Notes under the pieces: model-generated
What the model was told of the DNA's origin: nothing
The model's database searches: none
Seen by the model: only the letters and a program-made list of their open reading frames with translations
Shown: positions 46,845-58,245 of the stretch, in pieces
How positions within the stretch are numbered: position 1 is the stretch's first letter
Layout: every line of letters begins with the position of its first letter
Translations under genes and position numbers: made by a program
DNA from: Apiotrichum sp. Y4204
Lineage: Eukaryota > Basidiomycota > Tremellomycetes > Trichosporonales > Trichosporonaceae
Direction: 5' to 3'
NCBI GenBank assembly: GCA_025531455.1
Contig: JAMYHL010000029.1
Coordinates: forward strand, 558,001 to 622,000
Length of the DNA stretch: 64,000 nucleotides

Positions 46845-47273
46845 GCGCTGTCGATACGCTGGCGCTGCGCATCGCCATCAACGTGGGCTCGCACCGCGTG
46901 CACTAAAGTGGGCGTGACGTATCGTGCGAGGATAGTGCAACAGTTCTCCTCAGCGTGACCCACTCGAGGTGATATGATTCTCGGCGATGACCGCGCCACT
47001 CCCATCCTGTGATCATCCCCATCGGCCATCGGACGACTCGTGCCAAGTCGGCATCGCTGGCTCCCATCATGCCCATTGTGCTCGGCGGTCTCGCCGCTTC
47101 TGTCCACAGCATCAGCAGCGGCCCCCAACCGACAACGAATCGAACTTTTGTGTTGTATGCGATATTGAACGCATCGGTCACATCACATTGTGCGCACAGT
47201 CACCGTCTCTTGTCACCTTGCCCACGACCACACAACCACAATCAACCAACCACCAGTCCCTGTTTTCATACGC

Positions 47274-47297
47274 ATCAATCAATCAATCAATCAATCA
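47274..47297. repeat. (ATCA)6 microsatellite
   Basis: Six perfect copies are followed by degenerate ATCAGA units up to about 47322. Confidence 0.9.
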
Positions 47298-48481
47298 GAC
47301 CATCAGAACATCAGAACATCAGACGTCGCCATCCCCCAAGCTTTGTCCTCGTGCGTTCAGCCAGTCGCCACTGAACCGCACTCCACCCGGTCCGCAGACC
47401 TCCACTCGGTCCATCCCATGGCCCCTCTCGGCCGCTACCGGCCACAGCCGACCATGTCTCGTGTCTTCATTATCCATCTGTCATTGGGTGTCTTCATAGT
47501 AGAAGTGATATAGTAGCATTGGAGCTTTGTACAAACCTATGCAGTAAGCTGCGAATCGAGGCCAAGAGCAGACGCGGTGGCGGCGATGGCGGCGATCGGC
47601 GATCAGGCGGACGCTGGCGCCAGTGGCGAAGCCCATGAGACGATGCCGCTGCGTGTCCAGGCAAGCTCGCCGCTCCAGAGCCGCAGCGCGCATCACAAGC
47701 AGCATAAGACTCTGAAAATATAGAGATAATGGCGCAGAAATCCTCGACGGGCAACTCCCTCCACTGGGAATGCGAGATCCTACAATGCTACGGCTTACGG
47801 CCTACGGCCAATGGCCCATTGCCCATGGTTTGCTCATCGCCGTCGAGCCGACAGGGGCACGCCCTGCCACCGATTGTCACGCCGAACGCCACGGCGGCAC
47901 CGCAAGCGCCGCCAGCGCCAGGCCAGACCCACCAGGAATGCACTCGAGTCAGAGGTCAGCAGCCAGTAGAATAAAGGTGTGATCTTGTGCAATTATCCAG
48001 TCTTGTCGTCTTGGCGGCAGTTGTTAATGCTTATGGAGGCTGGGTTTTATGATAAATTTAGTCGGGTGGTGATAGACAGATAGGCAGCTGGGCTCGTTCT
48101 TACAAGTCGAGGTTCATAAGGAGGCAACAGTGGACGCACCGGAACGCACGCAACTACGGGAGCCGGGGAGCCGACCTCTATACCTATACCTGCTCACACT
48201 GTGGGGCCGTAGTACCGAAGTGAAGGCCAGCGGCGACGGGCAGTGAGTCGGCGGCCCCGCGGCACGCCCGCGTGTTCGCGACCGATACAGTATGCTCGCG
48301 ACCGACTCACGACTCGGAATGGTGGACTCCGACAGCTGAGCTTGCTGAGCGCTACGTCGATATGCGGTGCTCTACAGCCGCCGGCCATGTGAGATGTTTG
48401 AGGGAGGGGTAAAGAGGTACGTATATCCTCGGCAGTTCGGCAGCTCGGCAGGTGGGATTGAGCATTCCAGCAAAGAGGTAG

Positions 48482-48807
48482 TACTGTAGAGTATCGTTAT
48501 TACAAGACACCCTGTCACGCGTCACAACCCGGCTGTCTTGTCTGGTCACAGGTCACAGCCAGGACGTCTTGTGAGGGGGTATTAGGAAAATTGTAATAGA
48601 GACTGATACTATTACAAAGATTCCTGATCCCTGACCGGATTCTGATTCAAAATCTCAATACGGCCTACAGGACAATAAGGAAATTTCCTAATACAAATCC
48701 TAATGTCTTGTGGTGTCACAGGTCACAGCCGGTTTCTCGTCCTGGGTAAATGGGGGGAGGAATTATAGTCCCGCTGGGGTGTCTTGTAATATCGAGACTC
48801 TACAGTA
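48482..48807. mobile_element. MITE-like element with 31-bp terminal inverted repeats
   Basis: The left arm 48482-48512 and right arm 48777-48807 are inverted copies matching at 29 of 31 positions and start/end with TACTGTAGAGT. The outermost bases are TA on both sides, as expected for a TA-targeting (Tc1/mariner-type) insertion. Inside are nested structures. A 26-bp direct repeat lies at 48535-48560 and 48705-48730 (23 matches). An inner inverted repeat lies at 48579-48592 and 48682-48694. A small hairpin lies at 48593-48615. There is no ORF for a transposase, so it would be non-autonomous. The interior is A/T-richer than its surroundings. Confidence 0.65.
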
Positions 48808-49160
48808 TCCTATTTTGTGTGCCTGCCGGAATGGATGTCTTGGTGACCGCCGGGCATCCATTCCGCGCCATCCGCACCGCAACCATCGGGACTCATCGCG
48901 ACCGACGGCCGCGTCTCCTCTGTTGCTGCTTGTAGTGTATGGAGCAACGTGCCGCGCCGACATGTGTGCATGTGTTCGGCCTGGCACAATGTTTTGGGTT
49001 GGAGTTGTTGCGAGGACTGGATACAGGAATGCATATAAGTTCTGATAAGATCAAGAGAACCCTGGTCAGCAAGTCACCGATCTCTACTGCCAGAGGTATC
49101 ACCCATAAACCTCAATCCCACCCCACAAAGCCCAGTCCCATCCCAGCCCACATTTCCACA

Positions 49161-50017
49161 ATGCACGTCGCCGTCCTCGGAGCAAGCAAAAACACGGGGT
49201 ACGAGGTCCTCCGCGTGCTCCTCGACAGGGGCAACGACGCGGTCGTACTCCTCCGCAATCCCGCGTGCTTTGACGGCGATGTGGCCGTTTCCGAGGCGAT
49301 CAAGAGCGGGAGAGTTCGCATCGTCCACGGCGACGCGACGCGGGCCGCAGACGTGAAGAAGCTGTTTGATTCCCCAGTCGATGCGGTGGTCACTTCTGTC
49401 GGTGAGTATATACTACAACTGTCTGGTTGGACAAGAAGCTGACATTTTTTCTCAGGTGGCACCCCGCAGCCGTCACTCAGCGGCACAAAGCTCACCGACC
49501 CGACAGTGTGTACCCGCGCGACCTCGGCACTCCTCGCCGCCCTCGGCGGGTTACCCGCCGCGCCGCGTGTCATTGCCGTGAGCTCAATGGGGATCGGGAA
49601 GGAACACGCAACAATGCCCCTCGCGCTGCGGGTAAGTGCAAACAGAGCATCGTATCTCTCTATCCCGTATCCAGCTCACTCCAGATCCTCTATCCGTGGC
49701 TCCTCGCAGGACCGCACGCCGACAAAGAAGGTCTCGAGTATCTGTACCAGCGCGCGGCGGCGGGCCTCCCCTCACCCGACTGGCTGCCCCCCTCGGAGAT
49801 TCTGAGCGCGGCGGCGGCGGCGGCTTCCCCTGAAAACGTCCTTCGGGAAGTGACGATTGTCCGCCCCGCGCTGATGACGAGCGGCGCGGCGCGCGGCGTC
49901 AAGGCCCAAGAAAACCTGTGCACGTATACCGTCTCGCGGAAGGATGTGGGTGTCTTCATTGTCGACGAGCTCGAGCGCAGGGAGTGGGTGAACAAGTGTC
50001 CTGTTGTGGGATACTAG
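49161..50017 (+). CDS. NAD(P)-binding Rossmann-fold protein (NmrA/atypical SDR type)
   Basis: It has 249 residues in three exons (49161-49401, 49456-49631, 49685-50017). The N-terminus MHVAVLGASKNTGYEVLR is a Rossmann nucleotide-binding loop of the atypical GxxxxxG kind. It is followed by RIVHGDATRAADVKKLF (the acidic turn and second strand) and VVTSVGGTPQPS. It then has VIAVSSMGIG and IVRPALMTSG, which are typical NAD-dependent epimerase/NmrA-like positions. The Tyr-x-x-x-Lys pair of classical SDRs is not seen. It may be a redox sensor or reductase; the substrate is unknown. The foldback element ends about 350 bp upstream, in its promoter. Confidence 0.8.
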
Positions 50018-51071
50018 GCTAGAAAATGAGGGGATAGAGATGGTGTAATTATTGTGGTCTGGTTTTAATCGTTTTATCTCTATGCTATAAGTTGATACTT
50101 GTTAGTTGTCTCTTGATCCTCCTCTTCTATCGCCACGGTCGTTGTCGCCACCGCCGATCATGGGATCCAACTGCCCACATTCATCAATTATCCCCGTTTT
50201 CGCCACCCAACAGTCCTGCTTGGCTTTCTGTTGGAACCAAATAAATAGACTCGGGACCCAAACCTTAACACCACATGTCTCATTTTCATCACTTCGATCA
50301 CTTCTTGTGCGTGTCTCCACGCGCAAATCGCGTGCACCACCGCCAAGCCGGAACGTCGGAACGTATAATTGCATGCAGCACCGCCCTGGGTCTGGACCGC
50401 CCGCTGCGCGCTGCGAACTCACGAGAACGCCGAGTGCGTTTACGTAGCTGGCACGTAGCTGGGTACGAAGCGCGCGGGAAAACGAAACAAGATGCACCTT
50501 TGGCAATGTTCCGCGGCAGTGCATTTCCATGCACCAAGTATGAATGTCGCGGTGGTCGCGAGACTTTGGAGAATTCCATGCACCTATCCATCCTCCAACT
50601 GCAGTCTGCTCGCTCCTCATCTTGTCCTCTCGCGCCCGTCGACAGCGACCGCGACAACGCGACACGTCCCCTCCTGCCCTGTTGCACAAGGCCGCAGAAG
50701 CTGTAACTCCCCTTTTTCCACCACACGGGTTCACAACCCCCTCCACCCCTCCACCGAGGCTCTGCACAACCATCTCCATCTCCATCTCCATCCGAGCAAC
50801 CTTCGTTTTACCATTGATCTTCACGGAACGGCGGACAGTCTCAACGGCACGACTCTCTCATCCACTTCACGGCTGTTCTCCTCCTTGATCCATCCCGCAT
50901 CTCCGACGCTCCGGCTTCACACATTCCCTGGTTCCCCGCGCGCCACCTCCGCCCTCCTTCCTCGGCCCTCCGGCCCTCCGCCCCTCCACCTCGGCCCCTC
51001 TCCACACGACATCAATGTCCGCCCTCGCATAGACGTCCCCACACCTCCGCGATCCCCGCTGCCTCTCCGAC
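50018..51071. other. Intergenic upstream of CCH1
   Basis: These 1,054 bp become strongly CT-rich from about 50590, a long leader for CCH1. A 240-codon minus ORF is antisense to this leader and is low-complexity. There is no other feature. Confidence 0.6.
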
Positions 51072-54000
51072 ATGGCCGACCGTGAGCGCTCGCACCAGCG
51101 CAACAGCGCGAGCATGGGGATGAGCTCGAGCGTGCGCACGCCCGCGGCATCCGCCAACAACTCGCCCACGGACGCCTCGGGGCTCTCCCGCCGCCTGAGT
51201 TGGAACTCGGGCGGCGAGGCGATCAGCATGCGCGACCTCGCGGGGTCGGTCATAATGGGGAGGACGAGGGCGGGATCAGAGGGGGCGGGATCTTCCGGAG
51301 CAGGCGCAACCGAGGAGATGGACGAGTACGATCTCGGTGTTCGGCCCCGCGGGTCGCCGTCGTTTCGGGTGCAGGCGCTCGCACCGATAAACACCACAGT
51401 GTCCCGCGATACAGACGACTTTGGCGTCGGCAGCGGCACCGGCATGCTCGGCGGACATGGCGACGGACCCGTGCCGTTCAACTCGCTCGGGTCGCAGTAT
51501 ACCGCCTCTGTGCACGAGGGAAACGACTTTGAGCGGCTGACGCCCGACGCCCCGGACAACAGCACGCGGCCGGCAAGCAAGCGTGTGTCGCGCGTCTACG
51601 ACACTGATGGACACGCGCGCAACTCGCCACTGGAGCGTATTGCCCGTTCGCCGACTGTGCGCCGCGTGTCGAATACGCTGCGGATTGCGAGCGAGCGCGT
51701 CGTGAACATTATGGGTAGCGACAAGGGATCGCCCGCGCTCGGCGGATACGCCAATCTGTCGCGCATAAACTCGGACGACGACAGCCCGTTATCTGAAGTT
51801 GCGAGTAATCCTTTTCCTCTCCATGACTCGCCGACACCGCCAAACCACAGCAAGATGTACCCCACCCAGCAGCCGTCGTACGGCCTCCGCGGGCGGACTC
51901 TCGGCTTCTTCTCCCCCAGCAATCCCCTGCGGAGAACGTGCGACCGGATACTGCGCTTCTCGTGGGTGGCCCTTGATGCTGACTGCTGACATGACAGTTG
52001 GACCGAGCCGATCATCCTCATGCTCATTCTCTTCAACGCCATCGTGCTCACAATACAGTCGGCACCACCATTATTCACACCACGCCCTCCAGGAGGCTAC
52101 TTTCGCGCATGGGAGGATGTTGCCCTCTTGGCGTTGTTTATCATCTTCACGTGCGTCGTACCGGAAAGACACTGCTTACTTCCAGTGTGGAGATGTTTGC
52201 GCGCATGATCGTCACTGGCTTCTTGATAGATCCCGAGACCGACACCCGCGCGTGGTTTGCCCAAAAATGGTCCATTCTGATGCGCCGCGCAAAAGCAGAA
52301 GATGACCCGACACAACCCAAGATGCCGGACTTTTGGCAGCGCCGCCGGCGACAGGGCAGCATGGCCGTGCCAGGCAAACTCAAGCGCAACCTCACTGCGA
52401 TAGTGGGTGCAGAGGCGCCGTTCCAGGAAGCTGTGGCACGACAACATGACGTGACTGCGCAGAACCGACCGTACCTGCGCCACTCATGGCACCGTATCGA
52501 CCTGCTGGCGATTCTCATGTTCTGGATCACGTTTATCGTCTCCATGGCCGGTGTGGAGATTACAGATAAACGACATCTGTACATCTTCCGTGCGCTCAGC
52601 GTCCTGCGTGCAACCCGTCTTCTCGTCATCACGTCTGGTACGGCGACCATTCTCCACTCGCTCAAGCGTGCTGGCCCGTTGATTCTCAATGTTTCGGTGT
52701 TCATCATCTTTGCGGCAGCACTGTTCTCCATCATCGGCGTGCAGAGCTTTCGTGGCTCTCTCCGAAGAACATGTGTCCTGCTTGCTGATGATCCCAGCGA
52801 GAACACCTATCTCAACAACACGTGCGGAGGCTGGATTGACCCCGAGACACTCAAATCCATGCCCTTCTACAGGGAGGACGGGACACTCACCAGTATCTCA
52901 CCGAAGGGCTTTCTGTGTCCCATCGGGCAAGAATGCCACACTGTGTGGTATAGCCAAGAGTCTAACAGCGAGAGCTTTGACAACATCTTCATGTCCCTCG
53001 TCCAGGTCCTTGTCATTGCGGGCGTCAACACGTGGACCGACACAATGTACAACATTATGAGTGCCGAGTACTTCTCCTCGTCGCTCTTCTTCATCGTTGC
53101 CATTATCGTTTTAAATTTCTGGCTCATGAACCTGCTCGTCGCCGTCGTCGTCAACACGTTCAAGGACATTCGCGCTGAGACGAAAAAGTCGGCGTTCGGT
53201 GCCGACGACGTCATGCTCCTCCACCAGCCAGAGTGGGCCGCCGGTGCAAAGAAGCCCCGAGAAGAGTCCAAGCTGCTCAAATGGTACCGCAAGACACAGC
53301 TCATCTGGTCTCTTCTCGTGGTGGTCGACATCATGGCCCAGGCGTTCAAGCATGCTGAATCGTCTTCCCACGAGCTGTCGCTGCTCCGCCATATGGAGCT
53401 TGGTTTCGCCCTCATGTGGGACGTCGAGATCCTCATCCGCATGGCGGCGTTCATGCCCGACTGGCAGGCCTTCCTGCGCAGCGGCCGCAACGACTTTGAC
53501 CTGTTCTTGGCAGTGGCCTGCTCCATTATCCAGATCCCGCCCATTCGCAACTCGCCAATCTACCCGTGGCTCACAGTATTCCAGATGCTCAGGTGGTACC
53601 GCTTTGTCATCGTGTTCCCGCGCATGAGGCCCCTCTTGGCAAACGTCTTCGGTTCGTTTGCCGGTATGCTCAACATGGTCCTGTTCCTCTTCATGATGAA
53701 CTTTTTGAGCGCCCTCATGGTGGGTTGGTTCCTCTTCAGCGGTATAACTAACCCCAGGCTCTCCAGCTCTTGCGCGGTGACACTTCCGAAGACGCCGACC
53801 AGATGATCGATTTCTCGCAGACGTACAACGCGTTCCTCGGCATGTACCAGATATTCTCGACGGAAAACTGGACAGAAGTTCTCTACGGAGCGGTAGGTTT
53901 GCAACTGCAGAATTCCGCTGACAGCCCAGATGAAGGTCGAATGGGGCTGGGGCCAGGGATGGATTGTGTGCATTTTCCTCATGATCTGGTTCCTCTTTGC

Positions 54001-57000
54001 AAACTGTGCGTGCAGATCGTTGGTTGCCACTTACGCCAGTCATCCTCATGCAGATGTTCATTGCCGTGATCAACGAGGTGCGTCAAGCTCTGCATGCCAT
54101 CACTGACCCTCAGAACTTTGAACTGGCAGAAGAGATGAAGCGCAAAGAGCAAATTGAGCAGTTTGTGCGCAAGACCGAGCCAAAGTCCACCCATGTCACC
54201 TGGATCGACCGCTTTAATCCCTACCGTCTTATCAGAGCTCGCCACAAGGCGGTCAAAGTCGACCAGCTGCCGCCCAACCTCATCCTTCCCCTCAAGCAGA
54301 GCATCGGCGCTGATGTTGGGGCACCACAGTATGAGCCTGAAGGTAAGGGTACCAAGGCCGTCATCCGCCACCTGTTTGGCCTGGGCAACATGCCCGAGTC
54401 GTTCCAGATGCGCAGCCTCACAAAGCAAAACATGAAGTCCAACCTCCGCTCCTCGAGCGCAGTGGATGTGAATCGGGACTTTGATGACGACTATGACGAC
54501 GATCGCGGACTGTGAGTTGAGGAGTTGCGAGCCATGCTGACCATAGCACCGACCTTCTTCCTCCTATCAACGCCGGCCCATCGGTTGACGAGCACATGGA
54601 CGCAATGCGCGAGCGGCGCAACCAGCAAGCGGACTTTATTTCTGCACACCCCTCATTTGACAAGAGTCTGTGGATCTTCAGCCAGGACAACCCAATTCGC
54701 CAAGTATGCCAGATGATCGTGCCGCCTGCGTACGGCGAGCGAATCTACGGTCGACCGGCGAATCATCTCCTCAGTCTTGCGTTTCGTATCTTTCTCTTCC
54801 TTGTCGTCATTGCGAGTATCGTCGTTTTCGCAATCGCCACGCCACACTACCGTCGAGAGTACTACGAAAAGTACGGCGAGATCCGTGCCACCTGGTTTGA
54901 TATGACGGAGATGGCGCTGGGATGTCTGTTCGTTCTCGAGGCCCTGATCAAGATTATTGCCGACGGCTTCATCTTCGCACCGAATGCGTATCTGCTCTCG
55001 CTCTGGAACACGGTCGACTTTGTCATTCTCATCACCATTGTGATTAACATCATTTGCAGCTTCGCCGTTGTTGGTGGCGTGTCGCGCGCGACGCGTGCTA
55101 TGAAGGCATTCCGCGCGCTCCGTCTCGTGACGCTCTTCTCCCGCTTGCGCGACACCTTCCATGCCGTGTTCTTTGCCGGAGCACTGCGTATCGTCGACGC
55201 GTCAATTCTCATGATCCTCTACCTGATTCCATTCGCTGTCTGGGGGTGAGTCACCTTAACTTCCAGCTCCCCACTCACTCCAGTTTGAACATCTTCTCCG
55301 GCCGCCTGACAAGCTGCAATGACTCGGGAAACGACACCTCCCCGTCCGGCAGGGACGGGTGTGTAAGCGAGTACTATGCTTCCCCGGTCGGCGACCTCGA
55401 ATTCCTCGCACCTCGTGTGTGGGCCAATCCCCAGTTTGGCGGCAGCATCTGGTCATTCGACTCGTTCCGCGAGTCGATGCTCATCCTGTTCGAAATCGTC
55501 TCACTCGAGGGATGGACCGACGTCATGAGCTCGGCGATGAACATTGTCGGCCTGAATGATCAGCCAGAGACGAACAACCAGCAGTGGAACTCGCTATTCT
55601 TCGTCATTTTCAACCTCTTTGGTGGTGTCATCATTCTCACAGTCTTCCTGAGTATTATCATCGAAAACTTTTCGATCCGCTCAGGTTCGGCGCTGCTCAC
55701 GACCGAGCAGAACCAGTGGCTCGACCTTGCAAAGTTTATTCGCCAGCAGGCGCCGTCACAGCTGCCGAGGAACAGGCCGCGCTTTGGATTCCGCGCGTGG
55801 TGCTACGACCGAGCAGTGGACAAAAGGGGCTGGTGGACTCGAGGATTCACCGTTCTCTACTTTGCGCACATTATCCTCCTAATGTGAGTGGTCTCTGAAT
55901 TTCACCGCTGACCAGCAGGATGGAGGATTACTCGAACAACATTATGACGGAAGAACAGCTCGACTGGGTGTTCCTCACCTTGACTGTCCTGTACGCCATC
56001 GACCTGGTGGTCCGCTTTGTTGGCCTCGGCTTCCACTCGTTCCGCTCCAACGGATGGAACCTGTTTGATGTTGTCGTCATAACAGGGAGTTTTGTCACCA
56101 CCATTCCGGCCCTCCAGGCAAGCATGCGTAACGAAGAAGGCAACCAGGCTAGCAAGCAGGTCCAGAAGCTCTTCCTGGTGTCCGTCGCGCTCAAACTTGT
56201 GCAGCGCCTAGACTCGCTCAACCAGCTGTTCAAGACGGCTATTGCATCGCTGCCTGCCATCGGAAACCTCTTTCTCCTGTGGGCCGTCGTCTTCATCTTC
56301 TATGCCATTGTCATGATGGAGATCTTTGGCCTGACCAAGATGGGCAACAATGCGGATTCGGTGTATCAAAACTATCACAACATGGGGAATGCGCTCGTCA
56401 TGCTGGCATTCATGTCGACTGGGTAGGTGATAAGCGTAGCCGCTGCTAACGTCGCAGCGAAGGATGGAACGGGTATATGCACGACTAGTGAGGATACATA
56501 CTTGTGCATGCGCTGACAGCAGTACCGTCGAGTATCCGCGCTGTACGAACGACGATCACTGGCTGAACAACGACTGCGGGAGCGTTGGATGGGCCTATGT
56601 CCTCTTCATCTTCTGGAACATTTTGTCCATGTGAGTGCCAGTGTCGGCCCTCTGCTGACTCTTCAGGTACATTTTCCTGAACATGTTTACCGGTGTGGTC
56701 GTGCAGTCCTTTGCATATGTGTACCAATCGCCTGGCGGCGCGTCGTTGACCCGTGAACAGATCCGTGAGTTGAATGTTCGCTCGAATCCAACTCACCCCC
56801 AGGATCATTCAAGCGCGTTTGGGCCGAGATCGACAAGGACCGCACGGGGTACATACGCCGCAAGGACTTTACTCGATTCTTCTCAAAGCTCACGGGTGTG
56901 TTCGAGGTGCGGCTGTATCCCGTCGAGTTTTCGGTGCCAAACCTGCTGCGCAGCACGGTTCCTGATCCCGATACGCCAGCAAAGCGGATTGAGACGGGTG

Positions 57001-57878
57001 TGCACTACGCCATTGACGTGCGCAAGCTGCGCAACCAAATTGCGCAGATAGACTATACCAAGGTGCGCGAGCGCCGGCGCCTGTATGTGCGGCTGTTCAA
57101 CGAGGCGAAAATGTCCGAAGAACCAGGGCGCGGTATCAGCTTTACGTCGATGCTCATGATGCTCGCGCACTACAAGCTGATCGACGACGAGAAGGCGCTG
57201 CAGGTCGACGAGCTGCTGCTCCGCCGCGCGAAAATGGAACGCGTCGAGGATCTCGTCAACCTAGACCGCGTGCGCGGTCTCCTGCGCACAATCTACTGGC
57301 GCAGGCGGTTCCTCCGCACGCGTCTCGAGAGCCGTATCCTCGCAGCACAGCAGGACGGCATTCCCGCCATTGTCCTCGACCCCACGAATCCAGACGAGGA
57401 CAGCGACCCCCTCCAAGCAGGCACAATGTACCACACGCCGAGCGAGAGCGCGACGACAATGGGAATGGGGATGGGGATGGACAAGGCGCCAGCGGACGCG
57501 CTGCCGCCATTCAGCCGCGCACCACATACTCCCCCGCGCGCGCAGATCGGCGACTACTCCTCTGGTACCCTGGACCCAGGCAACCTCTCCGTCTCGTCGG
57601 TCGGCTCGGCGTTTGGGCAGCACGCGAACACGAGCCTGACGAGCTACACGACTGCGCTGAGCGCGCCGGCCGCCGAGCGGCGCAGCAGCCTCGACAGCCG
57701 CGCGAGCAGCGAGGGCACGTTCCGCCAGCGGTGGGTATACAGTACAGAGTTGAACAGCGCTGACGGCAGGGACTCGGTGTACGAGTCGGACCGGGAGGAC
57801 GAGCTGATGAGTGCCATGGCGACGAGCGCGTGGGCGAGCATGATGCGCGATGCAGAGGACGAGGAGGGCGACGACTAG
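51072..57878 (+). CDS. CCH1: Voltage-gated calcium channel alpha subunit Cch1
   Basis: This plasma-membrane channel, partner of Mid1, supplies calcium during stress. The protein has 2,124 residues in 13 exons: 51072-51961, 51998-52150, 52186-53719, 53758-53892, 53930-54005, 54040-54511, 54547-55245, 55284-55883, 55919-56422, 56458-56487, 56523-56630, 56667-56764 and 56803-57878. All twelve introns are 34-38 nt. A 300-residue disordered N-terminus precedes four six-helix domains. Pore loops read VNTWTD (I), TENWTE (II), LEGWTD (III) and GEGWNG (IV), so the filter is Asn-Glu-Glu-Glu. The strongest S4 charge pattern is in domain III ([16 protein letters not shown]). An EF-hand-like loop ([13 protein letters not shown]) follows domain IV. 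The DIV filter glutamate is encoded by a 30-nt exon. Confidence 0.96.
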
Positions 57879-58245
57879 ATATAGAGCTACCTGACATTTT
57901 ACTTGACATTCCTTTTGACTTTTGACGAACCTGGGGAGCGGCCCCAAGATGAGCGCCGAACCCGTACGGACCTTGGTGGAGAGTGGAGGTACAGTGACGA
58001 TGGGAGGACCGCACCCACAGTGTATCTCTAAATCCTGCAGTGGACCTGATAGCATGTACTACATATGTTTTGTGATGACCAACGAGGGCAGGAGGACAAG
58101 ATGTTGAATAATGTTGCATTGGTGGGTACTCTAACTCTGACATGACATGGCAACACTTCGTCCTGTATACAATCTATCACTATGGTTATCGTTGACAAAC
58201 AGCCCTTTAACTGCTAAGAACCCAAAAACTCTCCTCCTCGAAGCC
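57879..58245. other. Convergent 3' region CCH1 / RAD54
   Basis: These 367 bp lie between two stop codons. No gene or repeat was seen. Confidence 0.6.

Larger units (their letters stand above)
46845..49160. other. Gene-poor region, about 2.3 kb, with a foldback element
   Basis: There is no supported gene. It holds a tetranucleotide repeat at 47274-47297 and the inverted-repeat element at 48482-48807. The right-hand 350 bp is the promoter of the Rossmann-fold gene. Confidence 0.6.
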
